Assembly: GCF_001887595.1 (NCBI RefSeq)
Contig: NZ_CP017480.1
Location: 1,240,001-1,304,000 of the forward strand
Origin: Luteibacter rhizovicinus DSM 16549
GTDB lineage: Bacteria > Pseudomonadota > Gammaproteobacteria > Xanthomonadales > Rhodanobacteraceae
Length of the DNA: 64,000 bases
Direction of reading: 5' to 3'
A program made the translations under genes and the position numbers. Under the pieces are notes generated by a model, which saw only the letters and a list, made by a program, of their open reading frames with translations, was not told the DNA's origin and did no database searches. Shown here in pieces: positions 51,674-63,031 of the stretch. Positions within the stretch are counted from its first letter, which is position 1; every line of letters starts with the position of its first letter.

Positions 51674-52956
51674 CAACCGCGCCGCAGGGCGCGATGCGCG
51701 ATGTCGTTCCGATAGAAGGCCCCCGCCAGGCCGATCCGGCCGATCGCCGCATAGGCCCGGGTGCGGGCCTCGGCCAGATCCGCGCCCAGCGCGCAAACGG
51801 TCAGCACGCGACCGCCCGCACTCACCGCCGCACCTTGCTCGTTGGCTGCGGTACCGGCATGGAACACCTTCACCTCGCGACCGAAGTCCTGCTCAGCGCC
51901 TTCGATGACATCACCCGTTCGCACCTTGCCGGGATATCCGGCGGCGGCGAGTACGACACCGATCGAGGGGCGTGCATCCCATTCGGCGCGCGCCACCGTC
52001 ACGTCGCCGTCCAGAGCGGCTTCGACGAGGTCGACGAGGTCGGACGACAGGCGAAGCATGATCGGCTGCGTCTCGGGATCGCCAAAGCGCACGTTGAACT
52101 CGATGACCTTGGCGGCACCCGCCTTGTCGATCATCAGGCCCGCGTAGAGAAATCCGGTGAAGGGGGTGCCGTCGGCAGCCATGCCATCGAGCGTGGGCTG
52201 GATGATCTCGCGCATGACGCGGGCGGAAACGTCGTCGGTCACCACGGGCGCGGGCGAGTATGCCCCCATGCCGCCCGTGTTCGGGCCGAGATCACCGTCG
52301 TCGCGACGCTTGTGATCCTGGCTGGTGGCCATGGGCAAGGCATGCCTGCCATCGGCGATGACAATGAAGCTGGCTTCCTCGCCATCGAGGAATTCCTCGA
52401 TGACGACGCGCGACGAGGCGTCGCCGAACGCCTGCTGGCCAAGCATGTCTTCCAGCGCCGCCTCCGCTTCCTCGAGCGTCATGGCCACCACGACGCCCTT
52501 GCCGGCGGCGAGGCCGTCGGCCTTGATGACGATCGGCGCGCCGGTGCCGCGCACGTGCGCGATCGCCGGCGCCAGTTCGGTGAACACGGCGTAATGCGCG
52601 GTGGGAATCTGGTGGCGGGCCAGGAAATCTTTCGCAAAGGCCTTGCTGCCTTCGAGCTGGGCGGCACGGGCCGTGGGCCCGAAGCAGCGCAGGCCGGCGG
52701 CGGCGAAGCGATCCACCACGCCGGCGACCAGGGGCACTTCGGGTCCGACCACGGTAAGGCCGACGCCCTCGCTCTGCGCCAGCGCGAGGAGGCCGTCGAT
52801 ATCCGTCACCGCCACCGGCACATTGCGCAGGCCGGGCTCGCGGGCCGTACCCGCGTTACCCGGTGCCACGATGACCTCGTCCACGCGCGCGGACTGTGCA
52901 AGCTTCCAGGCCAGCGCGTGTTCGCGGCCACCGCCGCCGATAACGAGGACTTTCAT
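51673..52956 (-). CDS. purD: phosphoribosylamine-glycine ligase
   Basis: A 427-residue GARS enzyme, the second step of purine synthesis, with ATP-grasp fold. KVLVIGGGGREHALAWKLAQS opens the N domain. PIVIKADGLAAGKGVVVA is the ATP-grasp loop, and MGAYSPAPVVTD and VIEFNVRFGDPETQPIM carry the metal site. Usual length. It is transcribed alone here, away from purH. Confidence 0.97.
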   Translation of the reverse strand: MKVLVIGGGGREHALAWKLAQSARVDEVIVAPGNAGTAREPGLRNVPVAVTDIDGLLALAQSEGVGLTVVGPEVPLVAGVVDRFAAAGLRCFGPTARAAQLEGSKAFAKDFLARHQIPTAHYAVFTELAPAIAHVRGTGAPIVIKADGLAAGKGVVVAMTLEEAEAALEDMLGQQAFGDASSRVVIEEFLDGEEASFIVIADGRHALPMATSQDHKRRDDGDLGPNTGGMGAYSPAPVVTDDVSARVMREIIQPTLDGMAADGTPFTGFLYAGLMIDKAGAAKVIEFNVRFGDPETQPIMLRLSSDLVDLVEAALDGDVTVARAEWDARPSIGVVLAAAGYPGKVRTGDVIEGAEQDFGREVKVFHAGTAANEQGAAVSAGGRVLTVCALGADLAEARTRAYAAIGRIGLAGAFYRNDIAHRALRRG

Positions 52957-53023
52957 GGGGTGTCTCCAGACGTTGAGCCCGGCATTCTACCCGGCGTCGG
53001 CAACCCCGGGGCGCGGGACCCGC

Positions 53024-54388
53024 TCAGCGCTGGCCGATGAGTTCGATCAGCTGGGCGCGCGGCAGCTTGCCGGTTTCGTTGCGCGGCAACGCATCGACCA
53101 GGCGCAACGGCCGGGGCAGGAACACCGGGTCCATGGCATGGCGTAGTGCGTTGAGAACGGCGTCGACGGTCAGCGTGGGGGCAACGACGAGGCCTGCGAT
53201 ACGGCGAATGCCCGCGGCGTCCGCCTCGTCCAGCTGGAACAGCACGCCGTCGCTGACACCGTCGATGGCGAGCAGACGGCGGTTGAGATCGCCCAACGAG
53301 GCACGCTTGCCGGCAATCTCGAGCAGATCGGTGTTGCGCCCGCGCAGACGGAAGCGACGCCCCTCGTCGTGCAGCGACACGATGTCGGCCAGCACGATGG
53401 GCTCGCCCAATTGGGGCGCGTCGACCAACGTGCCATCGGGCTGCGGATGCAGCACCACATCGTCGTAGAGCTTCCAGTCGTCGTCGATCGCCGTGCGCCG
53501 GCTGGCGAAGACGCAGGTTTCGGTAGAACCGAAAACTTCGTACAACGGTGCATCGAAGTGGGATTCGGCCGACCGGGCCAGTTCGACAGGCATCGGTGCC
53601 GTGGCCGATACGAACGCGGCCAGTGATGGCAGGCCGACGCCGGATTCGATCAAGGCACGCAGGTGCACCGGTGTCGTCACCAGCACGCGCGGTTCGGGTA
53701 GCGAGGCGAGCGCCGTCGCGACGTCCGCCGGGAAGAAGGGCCGACCGGCATGCACGCTGACGTCGGAAAGCAGCGGCATGAGTACGGACATCTCCATGCC
53801 GTACATGTGTTGCGGCGGCACCGTGGCCACGACATGGAACGCATCGCCGATCGCGAGCCCGAGCATGCTGGCGTTGCCGGCATTGCTGGCGACGAAGCTG
53901 CCCCACGTCTTGAGGTTCGGCTTCGGCTTGCCGGTGGATCCCGAGGTGTAGCCGATGGCGACCACGGCGTCTGCCGGAATGGACGGAATACTCCCTTCGG
54001 CGGGCGGTACATCGTCGAGCGCCGGCATGCGCAGGTAACCCGGTGGTGAGGGCGACAGGTCGAGCTCACCGATAGCGTAGGCGCCGGGATGATTCGCCAT
54101 CACTTCGTCGACGGCGTGGGCGGCACGTGAGGGCGGCAGGAGGTTCGTCTGGCCGCGCAGCACCAGGGCCGTAAACGCGACGAGGAAGGCGTAGCGATCC
54201 TCGCAGAGGTTGACCGCGCTCTCGGCGTCGGGAAGCGAGGCCGCCACCTGACGCACGTGGGCCAGGAAGGTCGTCGCTGTGACGGCATGTCCGTCGCGCC
54301 AGGCCACGACGCGGGAGAGCGAGCCAACGAGCAACGGCAGCGACGGTGCGCCTGGGCGCCCGGACATCTCGGAATGGACGATCGACAA
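53024..54388 (-). CDS. acyl/aryl-CoA ligase (AMP-forming), likely aryl-polyene starter activation
   Basis: A 454-residue ANL-superfamily adenylating enzyme. The P-loop YTSGSTGKPKP is at residues 147-157. A later FGSTET segment and the C-terminal RNETGKLPR provide the adenylate and catalytic Lys motifs. It is shorter than typical acyl-CoA synthetases and resembles ligases of aryl-polyene and xanthomonadin loci that load 3- or 4-hydroxybenzoate. The TTG at 54388 is preferred for its strong GGGGGAG site. The pigment locus is 23 kb away, so the link is inference. Confidence 0.75.
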   Translation of the reverse strand: MSIVHSEMSGRPGAPSLPLLVGSLSRVVAWRDGHAVTATTFLAHVRQVAASLPDAESAVNLCEDRYAFLVAFTALVLRGQTNLLPPSRAAHAVDEVMANHPGAYAIGELDLSPSPPGYLRMPALDDVPPAEGSIPSIPADAVVAIGYTSGSTGKPKPNLKTWGSFVASNAGNASMLGLAIGDAFHVVATVPPQHMYGMEMSVLMPLLSDVSVHAGRPFFPADVATALASLPEPRVLVTTPVHLRALIESGVGLPSLAAFVSATAPMPVELARSAESHFDAPLYEVFGSTETCVFASRRTAIDDDWKLYDDVVLHPQPDGTLVDAPQLGEPIVLADIVSLHDEGRRFRLRGRNTDLLEIAGKRASLGDLNRRLLAIDGVSDGVLFQLDEADAAGIRRIAGLVVAPTLTVDAVLNALRHAMDPVFLPRPLRLVDALPRNETGKLPRAQLIELIGQR

Positions 54389-54404
54389 CGGCTGACTCCC
54401 CCTC

Positions 54405-54974
54405 TCAGGCGCGGATGATAGCGCCGCTGAGGGCGTCACGGATGGTGGTGGGTCGCTCCTGCCCGCCCAGCGCGGCCTCGAGCGCGCCATCCAGGCGATC
54501 GCCGAAGTAGCGCTCGAGGGTGGCAACGTCCCTTGCGGGCGGTTCACCGTGGGGGTTGGCGCTGGTCGAGACCAGCGGCGCGCCGAAGGCGCGGCACAAG
54601 GCCGCCGCAGGCGCGTGCGCGGTCACGCGCAAGGCAATGCCCGCATGCGCGCCAGCGACCCACTCGGGGACCCGCTCGCTACGTGGAAAAATCCAGGTAT
54701 GCGGCCCGGGCCAGGAGGTCCGAACGTCGGCGAGTACCGCCGCCGGCACGGCGGCGAGATCGATATAGGGTGCGATCTGGTCGAAGTCGGCGGCGATGAG
54801 CAGCACGCCTTGTGTCGCCGGCCGTCCCTTCAGCGCGAACAGGCGGTCGAAGGCGGCGCGATGGTGCGGATCGCAGCCGAGGCCATACACGGCCTCGGTG
54901 GGATAAGCGAGCACACCACCACCACGCAGGAGCGCGGCGGCAGCGTCGACCGTGGCCGTCGTGTACTGGTGCAT
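54405..54974 (-). CDS. tsaC: L-threonylcarbamoyladenylate synthase TsaC
   Basis: A 189-residue YrdC-fold protein making threonylcarbamoyl-AMP for t6A37 in t[42 protein letters not shown] and [15 protein letters not shown] are the conserved blocks. The short form is TsaC rather than Sua5. It ends 17 bases before the ligase start and begins just after topA, in one likely transcript. Confidence 0.94.
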   Translation of the reverse strand: MHQYTTATVDAAAALLRGGGVLAYPTEAVYGLGCDPHHRAAFDRLFALKGRPATQGVLLIAADFDQIAPYIDLAAVPAAVLADVRTSWPGPHTWIFPRSERVPEWVAGAHAGIALRVTAHAPAAALCRAFGAPLVSTSANPHGEPPARDVATLERYFGDRLDGALEAALGGQERPTTIRDALSGAIIRA

Positions 54975-54975
54975 G

Positions 54976-57519
54976 TCAGTCGACGGACGGGGATACCGCC
55001 TTGGCGGCCGCGGACTTGGCAGGCGCCTTCTTGGCGGCGGCTTTCTTCACGGCGGTTTTCTTCGCTGCCGTCTTCTTCGTCGCCGCTTTCTTCGTTGCCG
55101 TCTTCTTGACCGCCGTCTTCTTTACGGCCGTCTTCTTGGCCGTGGCGTCCTTCGGCGCGGCGGCCTTCTTGGTCGCCGCTTTCTTGGCCGCGGCCTTCTT
55201 GGTGGCCGTCTTCTTCGCCGCCTTGCCGCCACGCGGCTTCTTCACCGGCGCGGCCGCCAGGAGCTCGACGCACTCGGGCAGGGTCAGCGTCTTCGGCTCG
55301 CGGTCCTTGGGAATGCGCGCGTTCTTCTCGCCGTCGGTGATGTACGGACCGTAGCGACCGTTGAGCACCTGAATGTCGTTGCCGAAGTCGGCGATGATGC
55401 GGTTGGCGATGGCCTCGAGCTTCTCCTGCACCAGCTGGAGCGCGCGCGGCAGCTCGATGGTGTACGGATCGTCTTCGGGCTTGAGCGAGGCATACGTGCT
55501 GCCCTGCTTCACGAAGGGACCGAAGCGACCGACGCCGACGGTGATGTCCTCACCCGCCTCGGACTGACCGAGGTTGCGCGGCAGCTTGAACAGCTCCATC
55601 GCATCCTCGAGCGTGATCGTGTGCATGCTCTGGCCGGGGCGCAGGCTGGCGTAGGTCGGCTTGGCCTCGTCATCCTTGCTGCCGATCTGCGCGTAGGCGC
55701 CGTAGCGACCCAGGCGTACCGAGACCGGCTTGCCACTCTTGGGGTCTTCGCCCAGTTCGCGCGCGCCGGTGGCCTCGTTGCGATCGACCGATTCGGTCTT
55801 GTCGTCCACCAGGGTCTTGAACGGCAGCCAGAAGCGCTCGAGCAGGGGCACCCAGGCTTCTTCGCCACGACTCACCGCGTCCAGCTCGTCTTCGAGGCGG
55901 GCGGTGAAGTCGTAATCCACGTACTGCGCGAAGTGGCCGGAGAGGAACTGGCTCACGGCGCGACCGACGTCGGTCGGACGGAAGCGGCGGCTTTCCAGCA
56001 GCACGTACTCACGGCTGAGCAGCACCTGGATGATGCTTGCATACGTGGACGGGCGGCCGATGCCGTATTCCTCGAGCGTCTTGACCAGGCTGGCTTCGGA
56101 GAAGCGCGGCGGCGGCTCGGTGAAGTGCTGGTCGGCCACGACGGCAGCGACGGGCACGACATCGCCCTGGGCCAGGCGCGGCAGGCGACGCTGCTCGTCG
56201 TCGTCCTCGTTCTTCTGATCCTTGCCTTCCTCGTAGACGGCGAGGAAGCCCGGATCGATCACGGTGGTACCGGTGGCGCGGAATGCCGACTGCTCGACCG
56301 GGAACTCCACCGAGACCGTGTTGAGCGTGGCGTGGACCATCTGGCAGGCGACGGTGCGCTTCCAGATCAGTTCGTAAAGCTTGCGCTGGTCGTCGTTGAG
56401 GAACGACGCCACGGTGCGCGGCATGTGCATGGCCGAGGTGGGGCGGATCGCCTCATGCGCTTCCTGGGCGTTCTTCGACTTGGACTTGTAGACCTGGACG
56501 GCGTCGGGCAAGGCGCCCTTGCCGTATTCGCGCGCGATCAGCTCGCGCAGTTCGGACACGGCGTCGTCGGACAGGGCCACCGAGTCGGTACGCATGTAGC
56601 TGATCAGGCCGACGTTGCCCTCGCTACCCAACGACACGCCCTCATAGAGGCCCTGGGCCACGCGCATGGTGCGACTGGTCGAGAAGCCGAGCTTGCGCGC
56701 GGCCTCCTGCTGCAACGTGGAGGTGGTGAACGGCGGCGCCGGACGGCGCTTTCGCTCACGGCTGGTCACTTCGCCCACGGTGAACTTGCCGGCGGCAGCC
56801 TTCTCCAGCGCCGCGCGTGCGGCCGTGGCATCGGCCTCGTTGGTCAGGTCGAACTGTTCGAACTTCTTGCCGTCGAGCTTGACCAGGCGGGCGTCGAAGT
56901 CGCCCTGCGGGTGGGCCATGTTGGCCTGGATGGTCCAGTACTCGCGTGCCGTGAAGGCTTCGATCTCCAGCTCGCGCTCGACGATCATGCGCAGGGCCGG
57001 CGACTGCACGCGGCCGGCGGACAGGCCGCGCTGCACCTTGCGCCAGAGCACCGGCGACAGATTGAAGCCGACCAGGTAGTCGAGGGCGCGGCGGGCTTGC
57101 TGGGCGTCCACGAGGTCGTGGGACAGCTTGCGCGGGTTGGCCACGGCTTCCTTGATGGCGCGCGGCGTGATCTCGCTGAAGACCACACGCTGGACGTCCT
57201 TGCCCTCGAGCAGGCCGCGCTCGCGGAGGATCTCGCTGATGTGCCAGGAGATCGCCTCACCTTCGCGATCCAAGTCGGTCGCGAGATAGATGCTGGACGC
57301 CGCCTTGGCCGCCTTGGCGATGGCGTCGACGTGTTTCTCGTTGCGATCGATGACCTCGTAGGCCATGGCGAAGCCGTGATCGGGATCGACCGCGCCCTCC
57401 TTCGGTCGCAGGTCGCGCACGTGGCCATACGACGCCAGCACCTGGAAGTCGGGCCCCAGGTACTTGTTGATCGTCTTGGCCTTGGCCGGCGATTCGACGA
57501 TGAGGAGGTTCTTAGCCAT
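54976..57519 (-). CDS. topA: DNA topoisomerase I
   Basis: An 847-residue type IA topoisomerase relaxing negative supercoils. The Toprim domain starts at [18 protein letters not shown] and continues with [16 protein letters not shown]. The active Tyr is in [12 protein letters not shown]. The C-terminal part has repeated beta domains ([13 protein letters not shown] and [11 protein letters not shown]) with no CxxC zinc ribbons. A tail of about 90 residues, nearly all Lys, Ala and Thr, follows. The ATG at 57519 gives the standard N-terminus. Confidence 0.96.
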   Translation of the reverse strand: MAKNLLIVESPAKAKTINKYLGPDFQVLASYGHVRDLRPKEGAVDPDHGFAMAYEVIDRNEKHVDAIAKAAKAASSIYLATDLDREGEAISWHISEILRERGLLEGKDVQRVVFSEITPRAIKEAVANPRKLSHDLVDAQQARRALDYLVGFNLSPVLWRKVQRGLSAGRVQSPALRMIVERELEIEAFTAREYWTIQANMAHPQGDFDARLVKLDGKKFEQFDLTNEADATAARAALEKAAAGKFTVGEVTSRERKRRPAPPFTTSTLQQEAARKLGFSTSRTMRVAQGLYEGVSLGSEGNVGLISYMRTDSVALSDDAVSELRELIAREYGKGALPDAVQVYKSKSKNAQEAHEAIRPTSAMHMPRTVASFLNDDQRKLYELIWKRTVACQMVHATLNTVSVEFPVEQSAFRATGTTVIDPGFLAVYEEGKDQKNEDDDEQRRLPRLAQGDVVPVAAVVADQHFTEPPPRFSEASLVKTLEEYGIGRPSTYASIIQVLLSREYVLLESRRFRPTDVGRAVSQFLSGHFAQYVDYDFTARLEDELDAVSRGEEAWVPLLERFWLPFKTLVDDKTESVDRNEATGARELGEDPKSGKPVSVRLGRYGAYAQIGSKDDEAKPTYASLRPGQSMHTITLEDAMELFKLPRNLGQSEAGEDITVGVGRFGPFVKQGSTYASLKPEDDPYTIELPRALQLVQEKLEAIANRIIADFGNDIQVLNGRYGPYITDGEKNARIPKDREPKTLTLPECVELLAAAPVKKPRGGKAAKKTATKKAAAKKAATKKAAAPKDATAKKTAVKKTAVKKTATKKAATKKTAAKKTAVKKAAAKKAPAKSAAAKAVSPSVD

Positions 57520-57619
57520 GCGTTAGTCGGTTCCGAAGTCCGTCGGGGCGAGTGAACCCCAGCGTATGTATATATTTAGTTGGAAACATATCGCCGTGAC
57601 GGCTGTCAAGCGTCGGCGA

Positions 57620-58759
57620 TCAGACCACACGCTGATAGCGGTTCCCGGGCAGGGAGGCAACCTCGCCCTCGAGCTCCAGCATCAGAAGCATCGAAGACAG
57701 TGCGCCGGCGGTGAAGCCCGTCGTACCGATCAGGGCGTCCAAAGAGGCGGGATCGTAACCCATGGCGTCGAGGAGGCGGCGATATTCCTCATCCTGGCGC
57801 CAGTCGAACGGGCCCGTCTTGCGCCGTCCGACTGCCGTGCCGGCGTCGGATCGTTCCAGGCGTGCCCGCAGTTCGGCACCCAGTTCGACCGCCGCAGGCG
57901 CCAGTACGCCTAGAATCTCATCGGCTCGCTGGACCAGGCGCGCACCCTCGGCGATGAGAGCGTGACAGCCTTCGGCGAGCGCATTGTGAATGGATCCCGG
58001 CAGGGCAAAGACCTCGCGCCCCTGTTCCCCGGCGACACGGGCCGTGATCAGCGACCCCGATCGCAGCCCCGCTTCGATGACCAGCACGCCCAGACTGAGC
58101 CCGGCGATGATCCGGTTGCGCTGGGGAAAGTGGCGCGCGTGCGAAGCCACCCCAGGCGGGTATTCGCTGACGAGGGCGCCGTGAGCCGCGATACGTCGCG
58201 CCAGGGCGTGGTGCTTGCGCGGGTAAACCCGGTCGGGACCGGTCCCGATGACCGCGATGGTGGGCTCGCCGGCATCCAGGGCGGCCTCGTGGGCCGCGCC
58301 ATCGACACCGTCGGCCATCCCGCTGGTGACCAGCAGGCCACCCACGGCGAGCGCTTCGGCGAAGCGCCTGGCGTTGGCCAGACCCGGGGCCTGGGCGCGG
58401 CGGGCTCCGACGATGGCAATCTGGGGGCGCAGGAGCAGCGAGGCGTCGCCCTTGACGAAGAGCGCGGCCGGCGGGTCGGGGATGGCCTCGAGCTGAGGCG
58501 GGAAATCCTCATCGGTGCAGCGCAGGAGCCGCTGGTCGTCGCCTGCCAGCCAGGCGAGGTCGCGAGCCAGGACGGCTTCGTCCGGAGCGGCAACCCAGGC
58601 GCGCCCCTCCGCGCCGAGCGCGTCTCCGTGGCGGGTCAGCCAGCCAAGCAGGGGAGTGGCACCGCCCCGGCTGACCAGGCCCTCGCGGAGGCGACGAGCA
58701 TTCATGCCCGGGGTACGAAGGAGGATCAGCCACTCGCGGAGGTCGTCGGAATCGATCAT
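57620..58759 (-). CDS. dprA: DNA-processing protein DprA
   Basis: A 379-residue DprA/Smf protein that loads RecA on incoming single-stranded DNA in transformation. A helix-hairpin-helix N-terminal region (WLILLRTPGMNARRLREGL) precedes the Rossmann core (IAIVGARRAQAPGLANARRFAEAL, LVTSGMADGVDGAAHEAAL and GTGPDRVYPRKHHAL). A C-terminal winged helix follows. With comM in the same window, the lineage probably retains competence functions. The start at 58759 (MIDSDDLREW) is supported by homology pattern. Confidence 0.93.
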   Translation of the reverse strand: MIDSDDLREWLILLRTPGMNARRLREGLVSRGGATPLLGWLTRHGDALGAEGRAWVAAPDEAVLARDLAWLAGDDQRLLRCTDEDFPPQLEAIPDPPAALFVKGDASLLLRPQIAIVGARRAQAPGLANARRFAEALAVGGLLVTSGMADGVDGAAHEAALDAGEPTIAVIGTGPDRVYPRKHHALARRIAAHGALVSEYPPGVASHARHFPQRNRIIAGLSLGVLVIEAGLRSGSLITARVAGEQGREVFALPGSIHNALAEGCHALIAEGARLVQRADEILGVLAPAAVELGAELRARLERSDAGTAVGRRKTGPFDWRQDEEYRRLLDAMGYDPASLDALIGTTGFTAGALSSMLLMLELEGEVASLPGNRYQRVV

Positions 58760-58802
58760 CCGGCCAGTGTAGAGGCCCGACCGGCTGCCGGCGGAAGTGG
58801 AA

Positions 58803-58825
58803 ACGGCCGCCCAGGGGGCGGCCGT
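58803..58825 (-). terminator. hairpin after the LysM gene
   Basis: ACGGCCGCCC and GGGCGGCCGT form a 10-bp stem with a 3-base loop, followed on the minus strand by TTTCC. It separates the LysM gene from dprA. Confidence 0.55.
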
Positions 58826-58883
58826 CTCATCGTCACTGCCGGCAAGCCAGCTCCCACCGGAGGTAGGGGCGGGCCTAGGCGGC

Positions 58884-60038
58884 TTACTCTGGAAGGGTGA
58901 GCTTGTCGCCCTTCCTGAGCGGACGCAGCGCATCCATGACCAGGGCGTAGCTGACATGGTCGAAGGTACGGAAGACCATGACGTGGCCACCATACTCATC
59001 CGGCAGCTGCACCTTGGGCGAGGTGTCGCGACGCTCGTAGTTGCCGGACACTTCGTCGGGGACCTTGTCGCCCTGGCTCATGACCGTGAACGTCGTGCCG
59101 TTGTCGATGCCATCCGCCGTGCCGGCCGAGATGGAGACCACCTGGCGGCTACCGGCACCGCTGAGCGCATCGGTGAAACCGATCAGGCGGGCATCCGCCG
59201 GCATCGCCTTGGGCGCGTGCGGGTAGAAGTACGGGTCGTACGGCTTGTCGTCGATCTGCATCAGGCGATCGCCCTTGCGGACTTCGAGCGTCGAATCGAC
59301 AAGGATCAGGCTGGCGACTTCGCCATTGGTGGCGATGACTTCGGCCGTGCCGATGACGGAAACCTCGACGCCCTGGTCGGTGCCCCGGCCATTGTGGGTG
59401 TCGTGGCGAGAATCCTCGCGCCACGGGCCCGGCGCCATGGAGGCGTCGCTGTCGAGTTCGTCGGCGACGAACGAGCCATGCTCACGATTGTTGAGCATGT
59501 CGATGTTGCCCGGATCGCCGTCGTGATCGCGGAACCGGTTCGTCGGACGGACGATGGCCCAGCGCTGGCCCGGCCTGGCCGAGTTCAGGTCCTTGGCGTA
59601 GATCTTGTTGCCCGGGGTGGCACGCAGGCGGCTTTCTTCGAAGCCGACCAGGTACGGTGCCTGCTCGACCTCGTCCGCGTTCATCACACGCAGTTCCTTG
59701 AGGAACATGCGCAGGTCCGCCAGCGGGATGGCCGTGACGGCATCGGCATCGGTACGCACGCGCGGCTGGAGCCCGAGATGGGCGTTACCGCCATTCATCG
59801 ACAGGTTCAGCACGTCACCCGGGTAGATCAGATGCGGGTTGCGCACCTGTGGGTTGGCCTGCCAGATCTCCGGCCAGAGCCACGGCTTGCTCAGAAAGCG
59901 CGCCGAAATGTCCCACAGTGTGTCGCCCTTGCGCACCGTATAGGTGTCCGGGTGATCGGGACGGAGCTGGGCCGCCGCGGCATAAACGGCCACGGTGAAA
60001 AACATGCCGCCCAGCAGCATGGCGAACTTCTTGATCAT
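58884..60038 (-). CDS. LysM-domain periplasmic protein
   Basis: A 384-residue exported protein with a signal peptide ([23 protein letters not shown]). One LysM peptidoglycan-binding domain opens with [17 protein letters not shown] and ends near [12 protein letters not shown] long beta-rich part of unknown function follows, including [21 protein letters not shown] and [17 protein letters not shown]. The start at 60038 has AAGGGGG upstream. It lies between dprA and the divergent def gene, a frequent gammaproteobacterial neighbourhood. Confidence 0.9.
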   Translation of the reverse strand: MIKKFAMLLGGMFFTVAVYAAAAQLRPDHPDTYTVRKGDTLWDISARFLSKPWLWPEIWQANPQVRNPHLIYPGDVLNLSMNGGNAHLGLQPRVRTDADAVTAIPLADLRMFLKELRVMNADEVEQAPYLVGFEESRLRATPGNKIYAKDLNSARPGQRWAIVRPTNRFRDHDGDPGNIDMLNNREHGSFVADELDSDASMAPGPWREDSRHDTHNGRGTDQGVEVSVIGTAEVIATNGEVASLILVDSTLEVRKGDRLMQIDDKPYDPYFYPHAPKAMPADARLIGFTDALSGAGSRQVVSISAGTADGIDNGTTFTVMSQGDKVPDEVSGNYERRDTSPKVQLPDEYGGHVMVFRTFDHVSYALVMDALRPLRKGDKLTLPE

Positions 60039-60244
60039 GCGGGATTTCCCCCTTCCCCGGTGCTGTCGCGAGTGTAACTGAATCGTTAACGGGCACAATA
60101 CGTCCGGATGCTCGCCCGGCCCCTGGTGCGCGCGTAGAATACGGGGCCATCCTACAGGGTCGCGCTGCTTGGATTTCGCCGACTTGCCCGCATTTTTCCA
60201 GGCACGACGCGCCACAGTGGCCCGTAAACGTTCAAGGTGACACC

Positions 60245-60748
60245 GTGTCCACCCTACCTATCCTGGAATTTCCTGACCCGCGCCTGCGCACCGTCGCCGC
60301 CCCGGTCACCGTCTTCGACGACGAACTGAAGCAGTTTGTCGCCGATATGTACGAAACCATGTACGCCGCCAACGGCGTCGGCCTGGCTGCCACCCAGGTG
60401 AACGTGCACAAGCGCGTCCTGGTGGCGGACATGAGCGACGACCGGAACGAGCCGATGGTGCTGATCAACCCCGAGATTCTCGAGAGGGACGGTCAGCAGG
60501 TCTATCAGGAAGGCTGCCTGTCCTTCCCGGGTATCTATGCCGATGTGACCCGCGCCTTGCACGTCAAGGTTCGCGCGCAGGACGCCTCGGGCGCCGAGAT
60601 CATGGTGGACGTGGAAGGCCCCCTGGCCGTCTGCATCCAGCACGAGATGGATCACCTCGCCGGCAAGGTCTTCGTCGACTACCTCTCGCCGCTCAAGCGC
60701 GGGATGCTCCTGAAGCGCATGGACAAGCAGCGCAAGGCAAGCGCCTGA
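60245..60748 (+). CDS. def: peptide deformylase
   Basis: A 167-residue metalloenzyme removing the N-formyl group from new proteins. The three motifs [17 protein letters not shown] and [11 protein letters not shown] are intact, giving the Cys and two His metal ligands and the catalytic Glu. It starts at a GTG and is followed after 8 bases by fmt. Confidence 0.97.
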   Translation: MSTLPILEFPDPRLRTVAAPVTVFDDELKQFVADMYETMYAANGVGLAATQVNVHKRVLVADMSDDRNEPMVLINPEILERDGQQVYQEGCLSFPGIYADVTRALHVKVRAQDASGAEIMVDVEGPLAVCIQHEMDHLAGKVFVDYLSPLKRGMLLKRMDKQRKASA

Positions 60749-60756
60749 GCGCGCCG

Positions 60757-61695
60757 GTGCGTCCCTTGCGGGTGGTGTTCGCTGGAACGCCCGACTTCTC
60801 CGTTGCCTGCCTCGAGGCCTGCCGCGCCAGCGGCGCCGAGGTCGTGGCCGTCTACACCCAGCCCGATCGCCCCGCCGGACGAGGGCGCAAGCTGGCCGCG
60901 AGCCCGGTCAAGGCCGCGGCGATCGCAGCCGGCATCCCCGTGGAGCAGCCGGCATCGTTCAAGGCGGAAGCCGACCGCGATCGCCTTGCCGCCTATGCGC
61001 CCGACCTGATGGTCGTGGTGGCGTATGGCCTGATCCTTCCGCGCAAGGTCCTCGCCATTCCGCGGCTGGGCTGCTGGAACGTGCACGCCTCCCTGCTGCC
61101 GCGCTGGCGCGGGGCCGCGCCGATCCAGCGGGCCATCCTCGCCGGCGACGACGCCTCCGGCGTCGACCTCATGCAGATGGAGGCGGGCCTGGATACCGGT
61201 CCTGTCCTTATCGAGCGACGCACCGCCATCGCGGCGGACGAAACCGGCGGCAGCCTGCACGACCGCCTGTCCGTGCTGGGCGCGGACGCACTCGCGGAAG
61301 GACTCCGTCGCACGATGGCCGGCGAGACGCTGGCCGCGCGCGCGCAGCCCGAAGCGGGCGTCGAATACGCCCACAAGCTCGACAAGGCCGAAGCGCGACT
61401 CGATTTCGCGCTTGCCGCCCTCGCCCTCGAGCGCAAGGTCCGGGCGTTCAATCCCTGGCCGGTGGCCGAGGCCGATGTCGCCGGCGAGCGCCTGCGCATC
61501 TGGTCCGCACGAGCGATCGAGGTGACGCATAGCGCCGAGCCCGGCCAGGTCATCGCCGCCACGCGTGACGGCATCGATATCGCCTGCGCTGTCGGGGCGT
61601 TACGCCTCACTACGGTGCAGCGCCCGGGCGGCCGTCCGATCGGTGCCGCCGACTACCTCAACGCCCGGCCGGAACTGAAGCAGGCCGTCTCGTGA
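60757..61695 (+). CDS. fmt: methionyl-tRNA formyltransferase
   Basis: A 312-residue enzyme formylating initiator Met-t[22 protein letters not shown] is the N-terminus, [20 protein letters not shown] the formyl-folate site with its catalytic His, and the C-terminal OB-like domain follows. The start is a GTG at 60757. Its stop overlaps the rsmB GTG by 4 bases. Confidence 0.97.
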   Translation: MRPLRVVFAGTPDFSVACLEACRASGAEVVAVYTQPDRPAGRGRKLAASPVKAAAIAAGIPVEQPASFKAEADRDRLAAYAPDLMVVVAYGLILPRKVLAIPRLGCWNVHASLLPRWRGAAPIQRAILAGDDASGVDLMQMEAGLDTGPVLIERRTAIAADETGGSLHDRLSVLGADALAEGLRRTMAGETLAARAQPEAGVEYAHKLDKAEARLDFALAALALERKVRAFNPWPVAEADVAGERLRIWSARAIEVTHSAEPGQVIAATRDGIDIACAVGALRLTTVQRPGGRPIGAADYLNARPELKQAVS

Positions 61696-62996
61696 ACAAA
61701 CCCATCTCGGTGCGCGCCCTGGCTGCCGAAGCGCTGGCCGATATCGCCCTGTCGGGCCACTCGTTGCGTGAGGTGGCCGACCGCGCCTTCCCCCGCCTTC
61801 CCGATTCCCGCGACCGCGCCCTGCTCACCGCCTTGCTCAACGAAGGCGCGCGCTGGTGGCCGCGATACGACGCAGCGATCGACCGTCTTCTGGACAAGTC
61901 GATCCGGCGCAACGACCCGAAGATCCATGCGCTCCTCGTCATCGGCCTGATCCAGCTGGAAGTGCTCGAGTTGCCGGCGTATGCGGCCGTCGCGGCCACC
62001 GTCGAGGCCGTGCGCGAATTGCGCCGCCCGCGGCTCGCTGGCCTGGTCAATGCGGTATTGCGGCGTTGGCAGCGCGAGCGCGAGACGCTCAATGTCGCTC
62101 TGGATGCCACACCGGCGACGCGACATGCGCATCCGGCCTGGCTTGCCGCCGTGATCGCCCGCGACTGGCCCGGACAGGCGGAGGCGATCATGGCTGCGTC
62201 CAACGTGGAACCGCCGCTCATGCTTCGCGTCAATCGCAACCGTGCGACCCGCGAAGACGTCGTCGAGCGCCTGACAGGCGCTGACCAGGCCGTCGAGCTT
62301 CATCCCTGGCTCGCCGATGGCCTGGTGCTGCCACACAGCACCGATGTCACCCGGCTGCCCGGCTTTGCCCAGGGCGACTTCGCGGTTCAGGACGGCGCTG
62401 CCCAGGTACCTGCGGATCTCCTCGGCCTCGCCAACGGCCAGCGTGTGCTCGATGCCTGCGCCGCGCCCGGCGGCAAGGCCTGCCATGCGCTGGAGCGGGC
62501 CAATGTGCACCTGGTCGCCGTGGAGTCCGAAGCCAAACGGATCCCGCGCATTCGCCAGAATCTCGAACGCCTCGGCCTGCGGGCGACGGTCGTCACCGGC
62601 GACGCCGGCGACGCGTCCGGCTGGTGGGATGGCAAGGCGTTCGACCGGGTCATGATCGATGCCCCCTGCTCGGCGACGGGCGTGATCCGGCGTCGACCGG
62701 ACGTTCGCCTGCACCGACGCGAGGCCGACATCCCTGCGCTGATCGCGCAGCAGGCACGCATTCTGGCCGCGTGCTGGGAACTGCTCGCCCCGGGCGGCAG
62801 CCTGCTGTATGTCACCTGCTCGATCCTCCGGGCAGAAAACGAAGGTGTCGTCGGTGCCTTCGTCGCCGAACGTGCCGATGTGGACCTCGTACCCCTTTCA
62901 TTGCCCGTGGGTCAGGCAGCCGGCATCGGCTGGCAGATCCTTCCTGGCGAGGGCGACCTCGACGGCATGTACTACGCGTTGCTGCGCAAGCGGTGA
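61692..62996 (+). CDS. rsmB: 16S rRNA m5C967 methyltransferase RsmB
   Basis: A 434-residue enzyme with an N-terminal NusB-like helical domain (residues 1-140) and a Rossmann SAM-methyltransferase domain. DACAAPGGK binds SAM, and [12 protein letters not shown] and VTCSIL carry the two catalytic Cys. The GTG start overlaps the fmt stop (GTGA), completing the def-fmt-rsmB operon. Confidence 0.96.
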   Translation: MNKPISVRALAAEALADIALSGHSLREVADRAFPRLPDSRDRALLTALLNEGARWWPRYDAAIDRLLDKSIRRNDPKIHALLVIGLIQLEVLELPAYAAVAATVEAVRELRRPRLAGLVNAVLRRWQRERETLNVALDATPATRHAHPAWLAAVIARDWPGQAEAIMAASNVEPPLMLRVNRNRATREDVVERLTGADQAVELHPWLADGLVLPHSTDVTRLPGFAQGDFAVQDGAAQVPADLLGLANGQRVLDACAAPGGKACHALERANVHLVAVESEAKRIPRIRQNLERLGLRATVVTGDAGDASGWWDGKAFDRVMIDAPCSATGVIRRRPDVRLHRREADIPALIAQQARILAACWELLAPGGSLLYVTCSILRAENEGVVGAFVAERADVDLVPLSLPVGQAAGIGWQILPGEGDLDGMYYALLRKR

Positions 62997-63031
62997 TGTA
63001 ACATCTGAGCCAATTCGCATGGAAGTTATGC

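Noticed and set aside
54952..57555. Open frame of 867 codons opposite topA
   Set aside because: The antisense of topA; its Leu/Gly/Arg-rich repeats are the complement of the Lys/Ala tail.
58850..58866. Another REP-like copy near the LysM gene
   Set aside because: Only CTCCCACC is shared; the palindromic core is absent.
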